This document shows positions 1-13,726 of a DNA stretch of 64,000 nucleotides, piece after piece. Every line of letters begins with the position of its first letter. Position 1 is the first letter of the stretch. Origin of the DNA: Astrothelium macrocarpum (lineage: Eukaryota; Ascomycota; Dothideomycetes; Trypetheliales; Trypetheliaceae); the NCBI GenBank assembly GCA_021030915.1, contig JAGEMR010000038.1, positions 173,266-237,265 on the forward strand. The letters are read 5' to 3'. The notes under the pieces were generated by a model. It did not search any database. It was not told where the DNA came from and worked only from the letters and a program-made list of their open reading frames with translations. The translations under genes were made by a program, and so were the position numbers.

Positions 1-2617
1 TCTCTCCTGATCCTCAGATTCGTAAAATGCTCTTCATTGTTGAGTACCAGTCCTTTCTCGTTGGCAAGATGGAGCAGGCAAATGAAGCAATAGGACGTTG
101 AAATATCTGCCATGGCCTGCTTTGAGTACACGCCTTGTAAGTTGTTCATAATGTCCGTGAATCTTAAGGATCCATCTTCGGCCTGCGTAACGGGAGGCGC
201 AACTGGTTTGGATGGTGTTTGTGGTGGTAATGTCTGCATGGTTGTGAGCTCTCTAATAACAATGACTGGAGCTCGGATCGTCACCTGCTCATATCCGATA
301 CCTCGCCATAGCTCTTCCTTCAATCGCCTGACATCGACTTTCTTTGCAACTCGTGCGTATTGGACGTACTCCGGCCTGGATCTCCGACTTTGTGCCACTA
401 GTTGGGCACCAAAAGCTGCTTCTCGATTGCTATCCAAAATGTCTATCATCGGCGCAGCACCGCCATCTGCACCTTCGATGGGCGGCGAGAACATTTCTCG
501 CGCGTCAGCAAAAATATCATCGTCGTCATCTTCAATACCTCCTGCCTGCCCGAGTCCGTCGTCCTGGAAGAAGTTGGCATTATAATCTCCTTGCGCTTCT
601 TGTCCTTCGGCGTTTGTGAGATCTTGTTTCTGCGCCCAAAATGCTTCATCCACATCCTCTTTGCTATTTTCATGGTGTATTGGTCTGGATTGACTACCTG
701 GTCCAGCCTTCCGGGCCCCAAGACGCGCTTTCGGTTTCAAAAATAATCGGAGTAGTTGACGCGAATTGAAGTGTTTGTCGTCTGGAAGTAAATTTCTTGT
801 CTTCGACTTCCATTGGGCCTTGGGAAGGGAAATAGCCGAATTCGAGTTTGCTGGTGTGTACAGTATGTCGGCCAACGATTGGGACATGGAGGCGCTAAAG
901 TCGATCTCGAAGGGTTCCTTTTCTTTTCTACGTTGCTTCGGACCATCTTCTTTGGCGGTTTCCTTGATTCTCTTGATTTTCCAATGCTCTGGACCAGCCC
1001 ATTGCTTTTTGAGTGCCTCATCGAAATAGCGAAGAATGTTTTCATGGTCATCCTGCCTGCCTTTGCCCAAGGTAACGCCGTAATGCGTACTGTCTGGATC
1101 GTAGCTTCCGATCTCTCCCTTCTCAGCATCGTCACCAATTCCGTCATCCACACCAGGCAGAACTTGCACACGCTTCTGCGGTTCAAGTATCGCCTCTCTT
1201 GCCCACGCCTCCCCCCCTTCACCGAATCCAGTATCGGGTGGAAGGTCAAAGCCGCCCAGAGGACTGTCATCCTCATCAAAACCTATTGCATTGTTTTCAT
1301 CCGAAAATATGCCGGACTTGGTATGGTTGTCCTGTTGTTCTGCCTTCTTGGGGCTTCTCCAGTCTTCTGGAGGCGCTTTCAGGAACGGAAGGTCAAGAGT
1401 ACCGTTGGTGTCGCCAAGTTCAAAGGTTTCTAAGGACGGACAAATCTTTTGTCCGTCTAGAGCGGTCAGGTCTGGAAGGAATTTGACACCGAGAGCAGCA
1501 ATGTCAATCTCGCCATCTTGTTGATCAGTTTGAACATCCTGGAATTGACTCGGCGGTTCTCCATTTCGATTTCCGTCCGTATCAATAGAAGCCCCTTCGC
1601 TGTTATCGAGGCTCTCGTGCTGAGCATCGTCACTACTGTCGAACACTATCCGTCCTTCTCCATCTATTGCAAGATGGTTGAGCAAGAGGCCCTTTGCGCC
1701 CCCTTCGTCAAAATCTGCAGACGCCTTTTTAAACAGTGGATCAACCGAAAATTCAAGTTCCATTTTTTTGAGCTGTAGCTGTGCGAACGTGGTGGCCAAA
1801 GTCGCTTCGGCTGTCTTTTGAGTCTAGTCTTTGTCATTAACACGACATTATTCGCTAAACTATCTTGAATGGTGATACTGACCTTCTTCTTAGCCCGTTT
1901 TTTGGCGCCGTCTTCGCCTTCCTCCTCGTCCCCTTCCCCGTCGTCACCCTCAGCCTCATCTTCTTTTCTTTTCTTATTGCCGCTATCTGCTAAACTACTC
2001 AACATTCTGCCCGTTTCGGTAGCAACGCCATCCACTCTGCTCGTGTAAATCTTGACACATCCATCAAGTGTGCAACTCGCCTTTTGAAAGTTGACTCCAT
2101 CGCCTTCCTTGAGCAGTGACATATCGTGGAAGTAGTCGATCAGTGCGAAATTCCAAGCGTTAGTTGCGTTGATTTTCTAGAAAATCATTAGCCAATTGCT
2201 AGATGTAGACGAGAGTCCAGGATCCTACATTGTCCGTGGCCATCTTCATCCATTCCTCGAAGTTGGCGAGAATAGGTACTCTTTTCATTGGTGTGACGGC
2301 ATTTCCTCCTATGGACAATTTCCGTAGCGGATCTTGACTAGGAGTGTGAGGACTTTGGCTTCCACCGACAAGCGACTTCCTGCGTCGAACTGGTGTCGCA
2401 GCGGCTCTGATCTGATCCATTTGGGACTCATAGTGAGCCTGTCGCGACTGTAACCTTTTCGCCTTTTCTTGTTTGTCATCGTTGAGAGGGATCCTATCAT
2501 GCAGATTAGACGCTGTCCTCGGAAGAGATTGACGACATACTTGATGGGACTGCCTTTGTATGGCGTTTGGGCTAGCTGTGTGCTGCTTGCGCGGGGCGCA
2601 TTCGCCACACGAGGCAT
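1..2617 (-). CDS. BRN1: Condensin complex subunit 2 (Barren/Brn1 kleisin), 3' end cut by window edge
   Basis: Non-SMC kleisin subunit of condensin, needed for mitotic chromosome compaction in the nucleus. I read four exons: 2541..2617, 2229..2493, 1883..2176 and <1..1823, all joined in frame across GT-AG introns. The joined product has Barren-family stretches: an N-terminal MPRVA start, a proline/arginine-rich MDQIRAA segment, LANFEEWMK, then CTLDGCVKIYTSRVD (about residues 130-145). An acidic linker follows (about 175-200), then a central KFLPDLTALDGQKICPSL-type block, and ISTSYCFICLLHLANEKGL close to the window edge. About 819 residues are visible, so only a short C-terminus is missing against a usual length near 850-900. 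It is divergent from the cation exchanger gene, with a shared promoter of about 360 bp. Ordinary base use and no sign of decay. Family assignment is secure; exact splice sites are hand-inferred. Confidence 0.93.
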
Positions 2618-2979
2618 ACTGGATAATCTCGATGTTGTATCGGGCAGACAGTCAGATGTGGGATTGGAGGGGAATTGTAGAGATATCGAGTTCGCGGCAT
2701 CAAAGTGTAAACAAACTATGCCGAATCAGGCAGATACGTGTTGCATCAGTGATGTGGCTAGTGCTGACTGCGCCACCCGATGCCCAACGGACCGCGCCTC
2801 ACTTCACGGGCCCGTCGTCATCGCCGCAACACCTTGAGCTTCTTCTCCATCGTACCCGGTGCCCTCCTTGTGTTTCGTCCTCTTGTTTCTGTTCCCCTTT
2901 CTGGTATCCTACCTTTTTGGCTGGCCCAATGCATCATGCCACAGCCTCGCTACTGGATCTGTAGAAATCCTGCTCAAAC
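2618..2979. promoter_or_regulatory. Shared promoter between Brn1 and the cation exchanger
   Basis: This 362-bp stretch separates two divergent start codons, so it must hold both core promoters. C/T-rich runs precede the exchanger start, as is common in fungal promoters. I see no recognisable operator. Confidence 0.5.
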
Positions 2980-5900
2980 ATGGCAGTCTTTGAATCGTCC
3001 GGCCACCGGTACCATGGCCTGTTTCAAAGGACTGCCTTTTCTGCCAGGCCCTTCTTCCTGACAATCATTGTTATGTGCGCACTCACTCTATTTGGTCAAT
3101 ATCGTTCGGGATCCTCCTCAACCGAATCTATATCCAATCATCTCCTTCTCCAGCCAAGGGCTCCCACTCTATTGCTAAAGAGTCAAGATGTTTGTTACCA
3201 CGCTTTTACTACCAGCCGGCCTTGGCATTTCTACGGTACCTAATATCTTCTCTAGTGTCGGCTTATTCACCAAGCATATGATCAATGCGCTTTCGTCCAC
3301 GCCTCCTGTTCCGATGAAGAAGCCGGCCTTCTTTCCTATCTCAACTTCTACTACTGCCTTCTCCCTCAGGCAAAGCCATTCGCATTTACCCTCATAATCC
3401 TGTGGTTAGGGCTCCTTTTTAGTACCATTGGAATAGCCGCCTCGGATTTCTTTTGCATCAATCTTAGTACCATTGCCGGTATCCTTGGCATGAGCGAATC
3501 AATGGCCGGCGTTACATTCTTAGCTTTTGGGAACGGCAGTCCTGATGTGTTCTCTACATACGTGGCTATGAGCACGCACAGCGGAAGTCTGGCAATAGGA
3601 GAACTAATCGGCGCAGCCGGTTTTATTACAGCAGTTGTTGCAGGCAGCATGGCATTGGTGCGGCCCTTTCGTGTGGCCAGGAAAAGCTTCGTGCGGGATG
3701 TAGGCTTCTTCATTGTCGCTGCTGCTTTTAGCTTGGCGTTCATCTATGACGGAAAATTGACGTTATTGGAATGCACGGCCATGGTGGGTTTCTACGCCTT
3801 TTATGTATGCTTTGTGGTGCTTTGGCACTGGTGGCATGGTCGGAAAAGACAAAAACGAGACAAAGACGTCGCTGCGAGGGGTCACTTTGAGCTTCCTGGC
3901 GAGGAAACGGGCGTTCAAGAGCCCTACTACGACGATCCAGAAGATGCTCCTCAACCAACACCGAGAATCTCACGACAGCCTTCGGTGGATGATTTTTCCA
4001 GTCTTGAACGAGGAGGAAGCATCAGAACTCTTGAAATCGACGATGACGAAGAGGTAGAAACGGGAAGGCTTATGGGGGAATTGAGTAACAATATGCGACT
4101 TCGACGACCGATGGCAGGGACCCGTAGTCGGAGCAGTACCCTGAATCCGATACGGCCCAGTCTTGTGGGCGCATTGGAGTTTCGCTCTGTTCTCGATTCC
4201 TTACAAAAATCAAGGAACATTCAGGCTCTGCCAATCAACCTCCGCAGGTATTCCGACGACCCGAATTCAACTCTAAATCGACAGTCCGATCAGCTGTCGA
4301 CCGTCTCCGGACCGGCAGCGGCAGAGCGCCATCAGAATAGTCAGCAAGCCGGCAAATTAGTGGTTGCGCCTCATCCCAACCAAACGGAGCGTATTGATCA
4401 TTTTGGTCGTGTCAGAGCTGCTTCTGCTGCTGCTACCGTTGAGTCAAATCTGCGGCACGATGCTGCAGGCGCTGGAAGTTCGTCGAAACTGAATGCTGTT
4501 CCTGAAATCGACCTACTCGGCACTACGACGGAGACGACCCGGGATGTGCAACCTCAAACTTTGTCAACAACTGCGACATCGCAGCTATCATCGTCTGAAA
4601 TTGATAAGGCTAGATCACCAAGGCCGTCACTATCACCATCTGTGTCCGAGAACGCCAGTTCAAGAGACCCCAGTCCTAATCCTCGTTCTCCTGGACAATC
4701 TTTTCTGAACCACCCTGCCTTGCGTGATTTGGAAAGCCTAGGTCATTCTCACTGCAACAAAAACGCGATCGAACGCCTCCAGGTCAATTCTTCACCTCAC
4801 GAGTCTCCCAAGTCACTTCAACCTCGTAGTTTGCCGAAACTGGACGTTCCTGGTAGCAATATCCATCCACGTACTATATCCGGCGCTTCGTCTCCGATAT
4901 CTCCATTCCCTACCTTTACTGATGCTCCTCGCTCCCAGAGCCCCATCGGCATCCCGGTGTTGGAATATCCTGCAAGCGCATCCGAAGATGCACATTATCC
5001 GCACGACCCTTTTGACGAAGCGCTTCAAGAAAAGCCATTGAGATGGTGGCCCTATTCTCTTTGGCCTCCTCCTCGCGTCCTGTTGTCTACACTATTTCCA
5101 ACGCTTTATTGCTGGCGAAACAAGAACCCTTGGGAAAAATTTCTTGGTCTTGTTGCTGCCCCAAGTGTTTTCCTTTTGACAATCACTTTGCCAGTGGTTG
5201 AGCCCACCAGAGATGATGAAGATGGAGATAATCCAGCAGTGGCGAATGATGATGGCACTACATCTATGAAACCAAGAAATAACCAGGCAAGTGGAACGCC
5301 TGAGAGCCCTTCCATTCAAGGTCTGGAGCAGATCCCAAATCCTTCTATGCATTATAAATCATTTGGTGGTCATGGTGATACGGCAACCATTGCTGTTGAA
5401 GTCGAAGCTCGACATCAACAACAACAGCAACGATGCTCCCCAAGTCTATCACGACAATCTACAAATCCAAAATCCCGTTCCTCTCAACCCTCGCAGAGAC
5501 AAACTCGACCGCTTGCTGCTGAGCCTATCCTCCCGTCTGATCTTCCCACCCCTTCAGTTCCTCCATCTTCTGGTCGTGATTGGAATCGATGGCTCATTAT
5601 TCTGCAATGCTTTACTGCCCCATTTTTCATTGTCTTCATCTTATGGGCTAATGGTGCCTTTACTTCTACGTCTTCCTCGAATCCTGAAGGGTTCCCATCC
5701 ACGCGAGATCTCTTCAAGCCAACTCTAATTTCTCTTCTTGCCTCTCTAATCTCCCTTATTCTGCTACTGCTGACCACAACTCCAGAAAATCCTCCAAAGT
5801 GGCGGCCTCTGCTCTGCTTTGTTGGATTTGCTGTATCTATAGCTTGGATCAGCACTGTGGCAGGAGAGGTTGTAGGAGTCCTAAAGACCCTGGGAGTCGT

Positions 5901-6360
5901 TCTCAATATTTCCGACGCCATCCTTGGTTTGACAATTTTTGCCGTTGGAAATTCACTTGGAGACTTGGTGGCCGACATTACCGTTGCTCGTCTTGGATAC
6001 CCTGTCATGGCGCTCAGTGCCTGTTTTGGTGGTCCCATGCTCAATATACTTCTCGGCATTGGTATATCCGGGCTGGCAATGATAGTGCGTGCTGCTGACC
6101 AGAAGCATTATCGCCATCCGCAAAATCAGTTAAAATACAAACCTTACGAAATTGATGTCGGTAGTACGCTTTTGGTCTCCGGTGCTGTGCTGCTCGTGAC
6201 ACTTGTCGGGTTACTCATCGTTGTACCAATGAACAAGTGGAGAATGGATCGGAAAGTAGGTTGGGGATTGATATCATTGTGGGTGCTTGGTACGGTGGGA
6301 AATGTCGTGCTGGAGGCGACCGGGTTCGAGATGGGAGTAAAGAGAAACGAGGAAGCCTAG
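2980..6360 (+). CDS. Sodium/calcium exchanger family protein (NCKX6/NCLX, yeast YDL206W-like)
   Basis: Predicted membrane cation/Ca2+ exchanger of the CaCA superfamily. Two exons, 2980..3189 and 3256..6360, give about 1104 residues. The splice restores the conserved luminal block CRLIHQAYDQCAF...CSDEEAGLLSYL upstream of the first exchanger repeat. The first alpha-repeat shows GNGSPDVFST (about residue 185). The second, near the C-terminus, shows GNSLGDLVADI and FGGPMLNILLGIG. Between the two membrane halves lies a hydrophilic loop of about 500 residues rich in Ser/Pro/Gln, typical for fungal members. A hydrophobic segment near residues 25-40 fits a first membrane span or signal anchor. The start at 2980 was chosen because it is the first ATG in frame upstream of that hydrophobic segment. 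Localisation (vacuole, ER or mitochondrion) cannot be told from sequence. Confidence 0.9.
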
Positions 6361-6868
6361 GCCAAGTAAGCCGAGTCAGCATGAAAAGTGGACGGGCATC
6401 TACGGCGTTTTATACCATTGTCATTCGCAAACTAAGTAGCAGCTCTTGGCTTGGAGTACGTACTGATAAATTCCTAAACTATGCAGGAGCAAAATGAGGT
6501 CTTGCCAAAAGAGCGAGGTAAACGCATTCTTATTGAACTACCCAGTTCTAAATTCATCAAATGTATCTTATATAAGCGTTGGGGCTTACTTTTTACCCAA
6601 ACATCGCTGGCGCTTTAGATCTCGAAGTTGTTAACAGCGGAGGCGGGCCGGGGATTCTGATGTTGGATTTCGAGATCATGGCTTTGCTTGATATAAACTC
6701 ACAATCTCTGTCTTGTATATTTACTTGAAACTTCTTGGATGGGAGAGGAGCTTATTCTATGTCTATCTACATTACTGAATCTGTATTATACGAACGACGG
6801 CCAAGGGGTATAGTGCAGGTAGTGCCCAGCTTTACTATCAAGCCTCTAAAAATTCTGCTTTCTTCATC
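6361..6868. other. Intergenic, convergent 3' ends
   Basis: 508 bp between the 3' ends of the cation exchanger and the first MFS gene. Only short spurious reading frames are present. It should hold two 3' UTRs and terminators; no repeat or RNA gene was seen. Confidence 0.5.
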
Positions 6869-8952
6869 TTACGCTCCAGCACTCATCTCAATTTTCTTGC
6901 CCTTGACACTCCTCCATTGGACAAAGATGGCTCCAGCAAAGCTGAGCGCTGCCATAGCTGTACTAACATAGAAAGTATCAGTCACGGCTGCATCATATGC
7001 AGTTAAGACACCAGGGAGAAAGTGTGGTGGAATTTTGTCCTTGAGAGATGTTGCCCCTGTCGCAAGCACGATGCCGGAGCCGAGGTCCGGAACTGTAGCA
7101 GTAAGAGCGGAAATTAGACGGTTGGTGAAGACATTTTGTCCAACTAAGTCATATGCAGGTCAGTTTGATAATCGGTTGTGAAAAGAAGGTCCACTGTTGC
7201 CAATACATGACTTACTGGAGATGAAAAGAGCACCACCGAGAGTTTGACCAAGCATAAAGATTGCGGTTCCAATAGGATGATCTTTCTTTGGTAAAACTGT
7301 TTGCACTGCAATCAAAGGTTGCTGCATGCCCATTCCCACGCCGGCGCCGTAGAGCACCTGATATCCAATCCACATGGAGTGGCCTGTGTTTGTTTTGAAA
7401 GTGCTCAGTAGCCCTGCACCAATGCTCATGAGAACACTGGAAGTGATGATGAATGGAGTATAGTATCCTAGAGTGGTGACTAGACCTCCAGCACCCACTG
7501 AAAGAAGTACGACTCCAAGAATCATGGGCAAATTCATGATCCCTGATTTAGTGGCCGACACAGACTTGATAGCTTGGAACCAGATGGGAAGGTAGTAGAT
7601 CATGATGAAGAACGAAGCTCCAAGACAAATACCAAACCACATGCAGGCGGCAACAGTACGCTGTTTAAGTACGCGAGGAGGGATGGTTGCATTCTCCTGC
7701 CGCCATATCTGTATGCCTGCAAATGCTATAGCGAGGATACCAAAGATGGTAAAGAGGGTAATGATTCGGCCATTTGACCAGGGGAATTTTGAGCCACCCC
7801 ATTGGAGGGCAAGGAGGAGACAAACTATTGCTGGAAGGAAGATGGCAGTGCCTAGAATGTCGAATTGTTTGGTTCGTTCTCTCCATCCAATGCTCGCTAC
7901 CTGTGGTCTTACCGGATCGGTATAGAACACGACGATGAATGCTGTAGTGACAGCGCCGAAGGGGAGATTGATATAGAAGCACCATCGCCAGCTCACATGA
8001 TCTGTAAAAGCGCCTCCCATCAGAGGCCCGGCCACAGAAGCGAGACCATACATAGCTCCTATCAACCCTGTGTAGGTAGGTCTTTGATGAAGTGGGACGG
8101 TAAAGGACACGATAAGAATCGCACCGGTAAAGATGCCAGCTGCGCCAAGACCAGCAACAGCACGACCAACGATAAGGGCAACAGAGGTTGGAGCAGTGGC
8201 GCAAACTAGAGAGCCGACTTCGAAGGTCAGAATAGCGAAGAGGTATAGCTAGCATTACTTTAGTTTGCAAGGCTTTCAAGAAGAAGCGGCAGTTCGTTTT
8301 CTTTTAGTGTATGCAGACTCGCTCGAGTCTAGACATCTGGTCTTCTGGGAGAATCATGGCATCTGCAATGGGATGGAGAAATACTCACCCACTTTATCGA
8401 GAGGAACGCATAGAATTTGCCGTACAAGAGCTGGAAAGCGCATGTTGTAAGCAAATATGCGCTCCCATACCATCCGACGTCGTCCAAAGTATTGAAATGG
8501 TCGGTAATTTTAGGAATGGCCACGGCAATGATGGTATTATCTAGCTCTTGTTAGTCGTTGATCCAAGATTCCGTCCACAGGCAATTACCCAATGCCATGC
8601 AAAATACCTGGAATATTGCGTTACTAGTTGTTACCGTTTGGATGAATTCTAGACGTACCGACAACATTAAAGCAATCGTGATGAAGAGAAGCTTTGTAGA
8701 TTTGGGATACTCAGTTTCGTCCCCTTCCTCGATTCCTGCTTTGGTGGTGGAGGCTGCCTGTTCTTCTGTAGCCTCGCCGCCTGACTTTTCTCCATCCACG
8801 GATAGGCTTCTTGCTGACGTCTCGGCTAGTGCTTCTTTCGTTTCTTGTGACTTCTCGACGTCTGATGTACCGCGGTCATTATAAATGGTAGTAGCATACG
8901 ATGGCGCGACACTGATGGGCCGTTCAAGGTCAAATTTTTCCGGGTCCTCCAT
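6869..8952 (-). CDS. MFS multidrug transporter, DHA2 (14-TMS) type
   Basis: Proton-coupled efflux pump of the major facilitator superfamily, plasma membrane. Exons in coding order: 8659..8952, 8589..8607, 8389..8540, 7216..8248, 6869..7143, giving 590 residues. The 19-nt microexon (8589..8607) is needed to rebuild the first-helix motif LMLSVFCMALDNTIIAVAIP; without it the frame breaks. Motifs include ITDHFNTLDDVGWYGSAYLL, GRAVAGLGAAGIFTGA (motif C region) and WRWCFYINLPFG, all standard for fungal DHA2 pumps. A charged, Ser/Glu-rich cytoplasmic N-terminus of about 80 residues precedes the first span. It is clearly related to the pump at 41.7-44.0 kb, which has a similar microexon at the same place. 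It lies about 14 kb outside the core cluster, so a role in metabolite export is possible but not shown. Confidence 0.88.
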
Positions 8953-9971
8953 GTTCAGTGATGATCTAAAGTTAAAGCAAGATGAATCCAAGAAACACAA
9001 ACAATAAATGATGAATGAGAGACAAAGATGGTGTCTTGAGAGTTCTTTACAATTACACACTACAAATTGACAGCGAGCATGTTTTATGAAACATCATGGC
9101 AGACCAAAAACGGAACAGTCACATCAATTTGGCCGAAGAAGAGTCAAAAGGAGTTCAACAACTTTCTCAAAGGGGTAAGGCGAGAGAAGACAATGCTGGG
9201 CTAGAATTATCTACATGACCCAATTGACGACGCCGGCTGCGCTCGACCCTGGCCTTCCGGGGCACGCGCGGGAACGCCGACTCCGGTTCCGAACAGATTC
9301 CTGGGTTTGCTCTTGAAGTGGAGTTCCTCGGATCGCATTTATAGCCAAGTTCTTTTGCTCAGAGGCCATGAGCCTCGAACATGTGGTTTACGCCTCCCTG
9401 AGTAAAGTAAGCGAGAGCATGTTCCAACTGTGGCATGGGATTGACGCCTAACTGAGATCCTTAGTCATGCATCAATCTTGTGGCACCATTGTCTTGCTTC
9501 CGGAATGGAAGTGGATCCGTTCCGATTCTTGTTTCCCTCCCAAAATTTATGCAGTTTGACAACATGGGTGAAACTCTGACCCACACCCCGTTGATCCTTT
9601 TGTTCTTTCTTCCGTTGGTCCCACTATTGATTGGTCTAGAACGTACCGTGGAAGTTGTTTGGGACAAAAGGTGAAATGTGGAGATCTGCCACCCCCTGAT
9701 TGACTCACGGCATTGCTCACTCTGCACACGTATGGGAAAAGAAGTCACTTGAATTTTTACAGTTTCGAAAGCTGCCTAGCCCTGCTGACTGTTGATACTC
9801 CAAGAGCAGTAAAAAATGTATTCTAAAATCCAGCATCAAACAATTTACCGGAGGCTGCAGTCGGCAAAATGAAATAGAATACCGAGAGAGGAGCCTGTCT
9901 AATCCCGATCACCATGACACCATTCTGACTCCGAAGAAAGGACTACACTTGACACTCCGATGTCCTTCTGA
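8953..9971. other. Gene-poor stretch upstream of the DHA2 pump
   Basis: About 1 kb holding the promoter of the DHA2 pump on one side and the 3' end of the chitinase on the other. Short overlapping ORFs at 9461-9748 look random. No TCG-N5-CGA site was seen here. Confidence 0.45.
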
Positions 9972-11173
9972 TTAGTGCTCTATCGAATTGATCCTCGAGC
10001 CTCTTCTCATACTCCTCTTTGATACTGAAGTCATGTTCGAGTTGGAGCTCGTCAGGTCGGATTCGATACCAGCCAAAAAGCCAGAATTTGCATAGGCTTG
10101 AGACGCGTCCCACATCATGACACCTCCGAAGCTACTGAAGCTCTTCGAGTAATTAATAACAGCAGCGAGCTCACTCGTAGACTCGTATCCGCTGCCAGCA
10201 GCGCTTGGCCCGGCTGGCACTCCAAGAAGCACCTTGACGTTCGGATTAGCAGAAGTAGTGGTCGCCCAATTGTTCCATGTATCGAAGTTGAAATTATTCT
10301 GCGTGGTAGTGCCGGCTGTGTACGATTGGACACCGCAATAATTGTTGTAAAATTGTACCCAAATGGCGTCAAAATAGACGCCACCAGAGAGCATTGGGTT
10401 GTCAGCGGCATCTGGGAACGGACATTGGGGTGCAGCTGTCAAGTAAAATTTCTTGGAAGTGTCCGCATCCATCAAAGAGCGAAGCTGGTTTGCAAATGCT
10501 GGCATGTTGGAAACAGTGGATTCAAAGTCAAAGTCGAACCCATCAACAACAGCATTCCCAAATGGTCGAGGCGCACTGGCGTTCGAACTAACCGGACCAA
10601 ATGATTGCCAGATTGTGTTTGCACCAGCGACTGCAGCATCTGTAGATGTAAAGCCACCTTCACTGTATGTGGCGCCCCCGATGGATAAAAGAATGGTTTT
10701 GCCGTAAGTCTGTTGGCATGTTGTAATATCGTCACTTTACTAATTAGCTATGGGTGTGCATGGAGTCTGAAAGGAGTTTCCTCACCCAATCTGAGGGCAA
10801 TCTAGAAGTGCGGTGCCTGAAAAGGTCGAGCAATCGTTGCCTTGGTTGGCAAAGTTGATCTCAGGTTCTCCACCAGGTCCGTTGATAACGTCGAGAAATG
10901 CCATTGGGATAACATCGATATCGGAGTCTGAAGTGAATCAGGTAAGCACAGTGATTTTTGGATCTTATTCTACGTATGCATCTTTGTGTACTTACTTGCA
11001 CAATAGGTGGCTAGCGTCTGTTGCGCAAGGCTGCCAGTGCCTTGGTCATAGGAGTTTTGACCCCAGTACACTGCTATGTTGGAGGCCGACGACAAATCCA
11101 ATCCTGCATGTACTGTCCTGGAGGCCAGAGCAATGACTGCCAACGACCGAGCATATTGAAAGTACGACATCAT
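9972..11173 (-). CDS. Secreted class III endochitinase (glycoside hydrolase family 18)
   Basis: Hydrolyses beta-1,4-linked N-acetylglucosamine polymers outside the cell or in the wall. Exons in coding order: 10996..11173, 10786..10927 and 9972..10734, giving 360 residues. An N-terminal signal peptide is visible (hydrophobic stretch ending VHAG near residue 24). The family start block NIAVYWGQNS follows, then LLSIGGATYS, and the catalytic signature DGFDFDFE, whose final Glu is the acid/base. The VMMWDASQA block near the C-terminus is also typical. The catalytic residues look intact. The C-terminal tail is basic and Ser-rich with no evident GPI signal or chitin-binding module. It has no obvious link to the metabolite cluster; accessory chitinases are common in such regions. 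Confidence 0.92.
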
Positions 11174-13726
11174 GTGGTGTGGTCGAAACTAAATGCTAAA
11201 AGAACTCCAAGGTCTTCGTGTTTGGAGATTGTCACTTGTGGAATGTTCTCAAGTTTATCCAGGATATTCTACAGCCCGAACATCTCTTCTCCTTTATATT
11301 CCCAGTCTTACATCCTCCCACATGAACATTGTCTTCTGGAGACTGACAAATGACACGTTACAACGATTCGGCGCGAAGTGTTCCACCTCCGTGTGAATGC
11401 CATAGGAAGCATACTGTGCAATCAGATGCCATGTTTCAGCGAAACAACGCAACATCACTCTGATCGCATCCGATGACACTCGAGCAGTTTGGCTGTGACA
11501 TGGGACATTTAGCAACCTCCAAGCCCTGTGCCGCAATGCGTAGAGTGGAGTCAGGTGCGTGGTATCATCCGCTGAGCTGCTGTTCTGCAGATGGAAGGAG
11601 CTCGTTGACCATTAGGAAGAGAGCCACACTCTGAAGAAGATATCCAGGGGAACGCGCGAGCCACTACATCAGCATCAAGCGCACAGATTGGATTCCAACG
11701 TGTTGCATTTCCCAGTGGAGTCATCAGTGCCGAGACATGAAGCGGACAACATACCAGGATCACCTTATTCATGTTGTCTCCTGCAGAAGCCATGTGCTTA
11801 GGTGACACATCAAAAACTCCTAAGTTCTCCTGGTCGTCGGATAACCGCATAAGCTCGATTTGCAGGTCCGAGGAATATGCACCATTGGAAACCTGGAATA
11901 TCTGATAAGTCTGCCGTGTGGTAGGGCGGACTGACTGAGCATTCCCATCACTTCCGGAACGCGATTCTGGCTATATCACTATATGATTGGCTCTTGGTAG
12001 CGCTCCCGTAGTGACAGCAACCTTCACGCGACTACTCCGCATCGTCGAATTTCCCTCGCCGAGGTACCAAAATATCCGGACTGATGGTGTTAAGAAGGTG
12101 AGCAGGCAGAAACCTCACTGTTAGCCGCCCAATAGATCTTCATTTTCTTTTCTCAGGGTATTCCACTGTTCCGCTATCAAGCCGGATCATGGAGACATCC
12201 AACGCGGGACCTGGCGCGAGGGAACCGATAGCAAAGAGATACGATCTTATCCAGTATCTCAATGATGAGATAAGAGCTTCTGACCACTTGTCATCTTGGA
12301 TCAGGGTACAGGACCCATGAACCGTGACTACTGAGTGAATAGCCTTTCCTTTTTCCGTAACCCAAGTTCTTTCGTCTAATTGGCTCATCAGCGGTGCTTT
12401 GGCCGAATACTGTTGCAATCGCAGCGGCGGTGCGGCCCGAGACGTGTGCACACGATGATCCTACCTTCTCTTCCCAGTAGAGGCACACATGTAGGAAGCT
12501 AACAGGGAAGGCGAACATTATTAAGATCTTGAAACTAGCTGGACGTTTGTTTTCGGAGGACGTTTGGTCGATTAATTGGAGTAAATCGATCCGACTTGTG
12601 CCTTTTGCTCTTGGTATATTTGTGGAAATGTTTATACGCATAGCTAAAGCATCTGAATTATCGAGGCGATTTAATGTCTAGCTAGTTCGTTTGGTTAGGA
12701 CTCACCATTACTTGTTCGTCTACGAAAAGCAGGATTAGAGGGTAAGGTAGTTGCCGGGATTTGGCGTTCATCCGATAAGGGTCAAGTTAAGGTTGCATCG
12801 TAACCAAACATCTGTAAAAAGCAAGGATCACACCTCACTAGGTGTACGCACCTCATCCCGTACCCCCCCAATTGTCTTAATTGCTCCTTGTTTGATGCTT
12901 TTTCGGAAATTAGGATGAAGTTGGTAAGGTGTCACGGCCATCCTTTGTTGGCGCATCTACCTATCCACGCGAGCACCCTGAGATACCTACCCTCGCAATC
13001 CGTGGACTTTAATGTTTGAGAAAGGAATGCAAGCCACCCACCATCTTTCCCAATCCTGCGGCTGCCTGAATCTTTGCGCAAGAATCCACGCTTCTTCGGT
13101 TCCGGTTGTGCGGCCCAAGTAGGGATATTTAACTGCACGATCAATAACGACGCGTATCCATATCTGTGGACCGAGGTCAGCTCGATTTCAGACCTAAAGC
13201 CGACCGACAAGCCGATCGCTTAGCCCCCTTTTGGCTCCAGGCCACCCCGCCATTTATATTTTCTTCCGCTCAATAATCTTCTTATCTCTTGTAGCAAAGT
13301 CGCAGCACAAGAGCACTCTATCACGCGACCTAAGGACTGTTGCCAGTGATACGCTGCACGCGACGCGTTGTTGATCCTAGCAAGTGTACGGTAGCAGCGC
13401 GTCAAAGTAATTCAAAGCACTTAGCAGAGCTGATGGAATTGTGATCGGCAAAAGATGCTATGTTTCTGGTTGCAATTGTCAGCCTTTCACCGGACCAGAG
13501 CGACGAATCGACGAGGCGTCCATGAGGCATGAGTTCCCAACCACCTTTGACTTGAACTGAATTGCCATGTGAACTACTAGCATGCGCTTTAGCATGTTTA
13601 GAGAATGGTTTGGAGTATTAGATGGCCTTTTTTTTGTTATCGATGGACTTACAGGAAGGTTGGCTGACTGGGATACACATGATTCTGTGACGAGACTGAC
13701 ATTCATTGATTCGAATAGACCGTCTT
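11174..13726. other. 2.5-kb gene-poor region
   Basis: No gene could be supported. Several minus-strand ORFs of 80-116 codons (around 11.55-11.85, 12.14-12.64 and 12.93-13.21 kb) carry no motif I recognise and cannot be joined into a plausible protein. The part next to 11173 should contain the chitinase promoter. The rest may be degraded former coding or transposon sequence. Confidence 0.4.

Noticed and set aside
12140..12641. Overlapping minus-strand ORFs of 103 and 116 codons
   Set aside because: They overlap in different frames and neither shows a recognisable motif; treated as chance ORFs in a gene-poor region.
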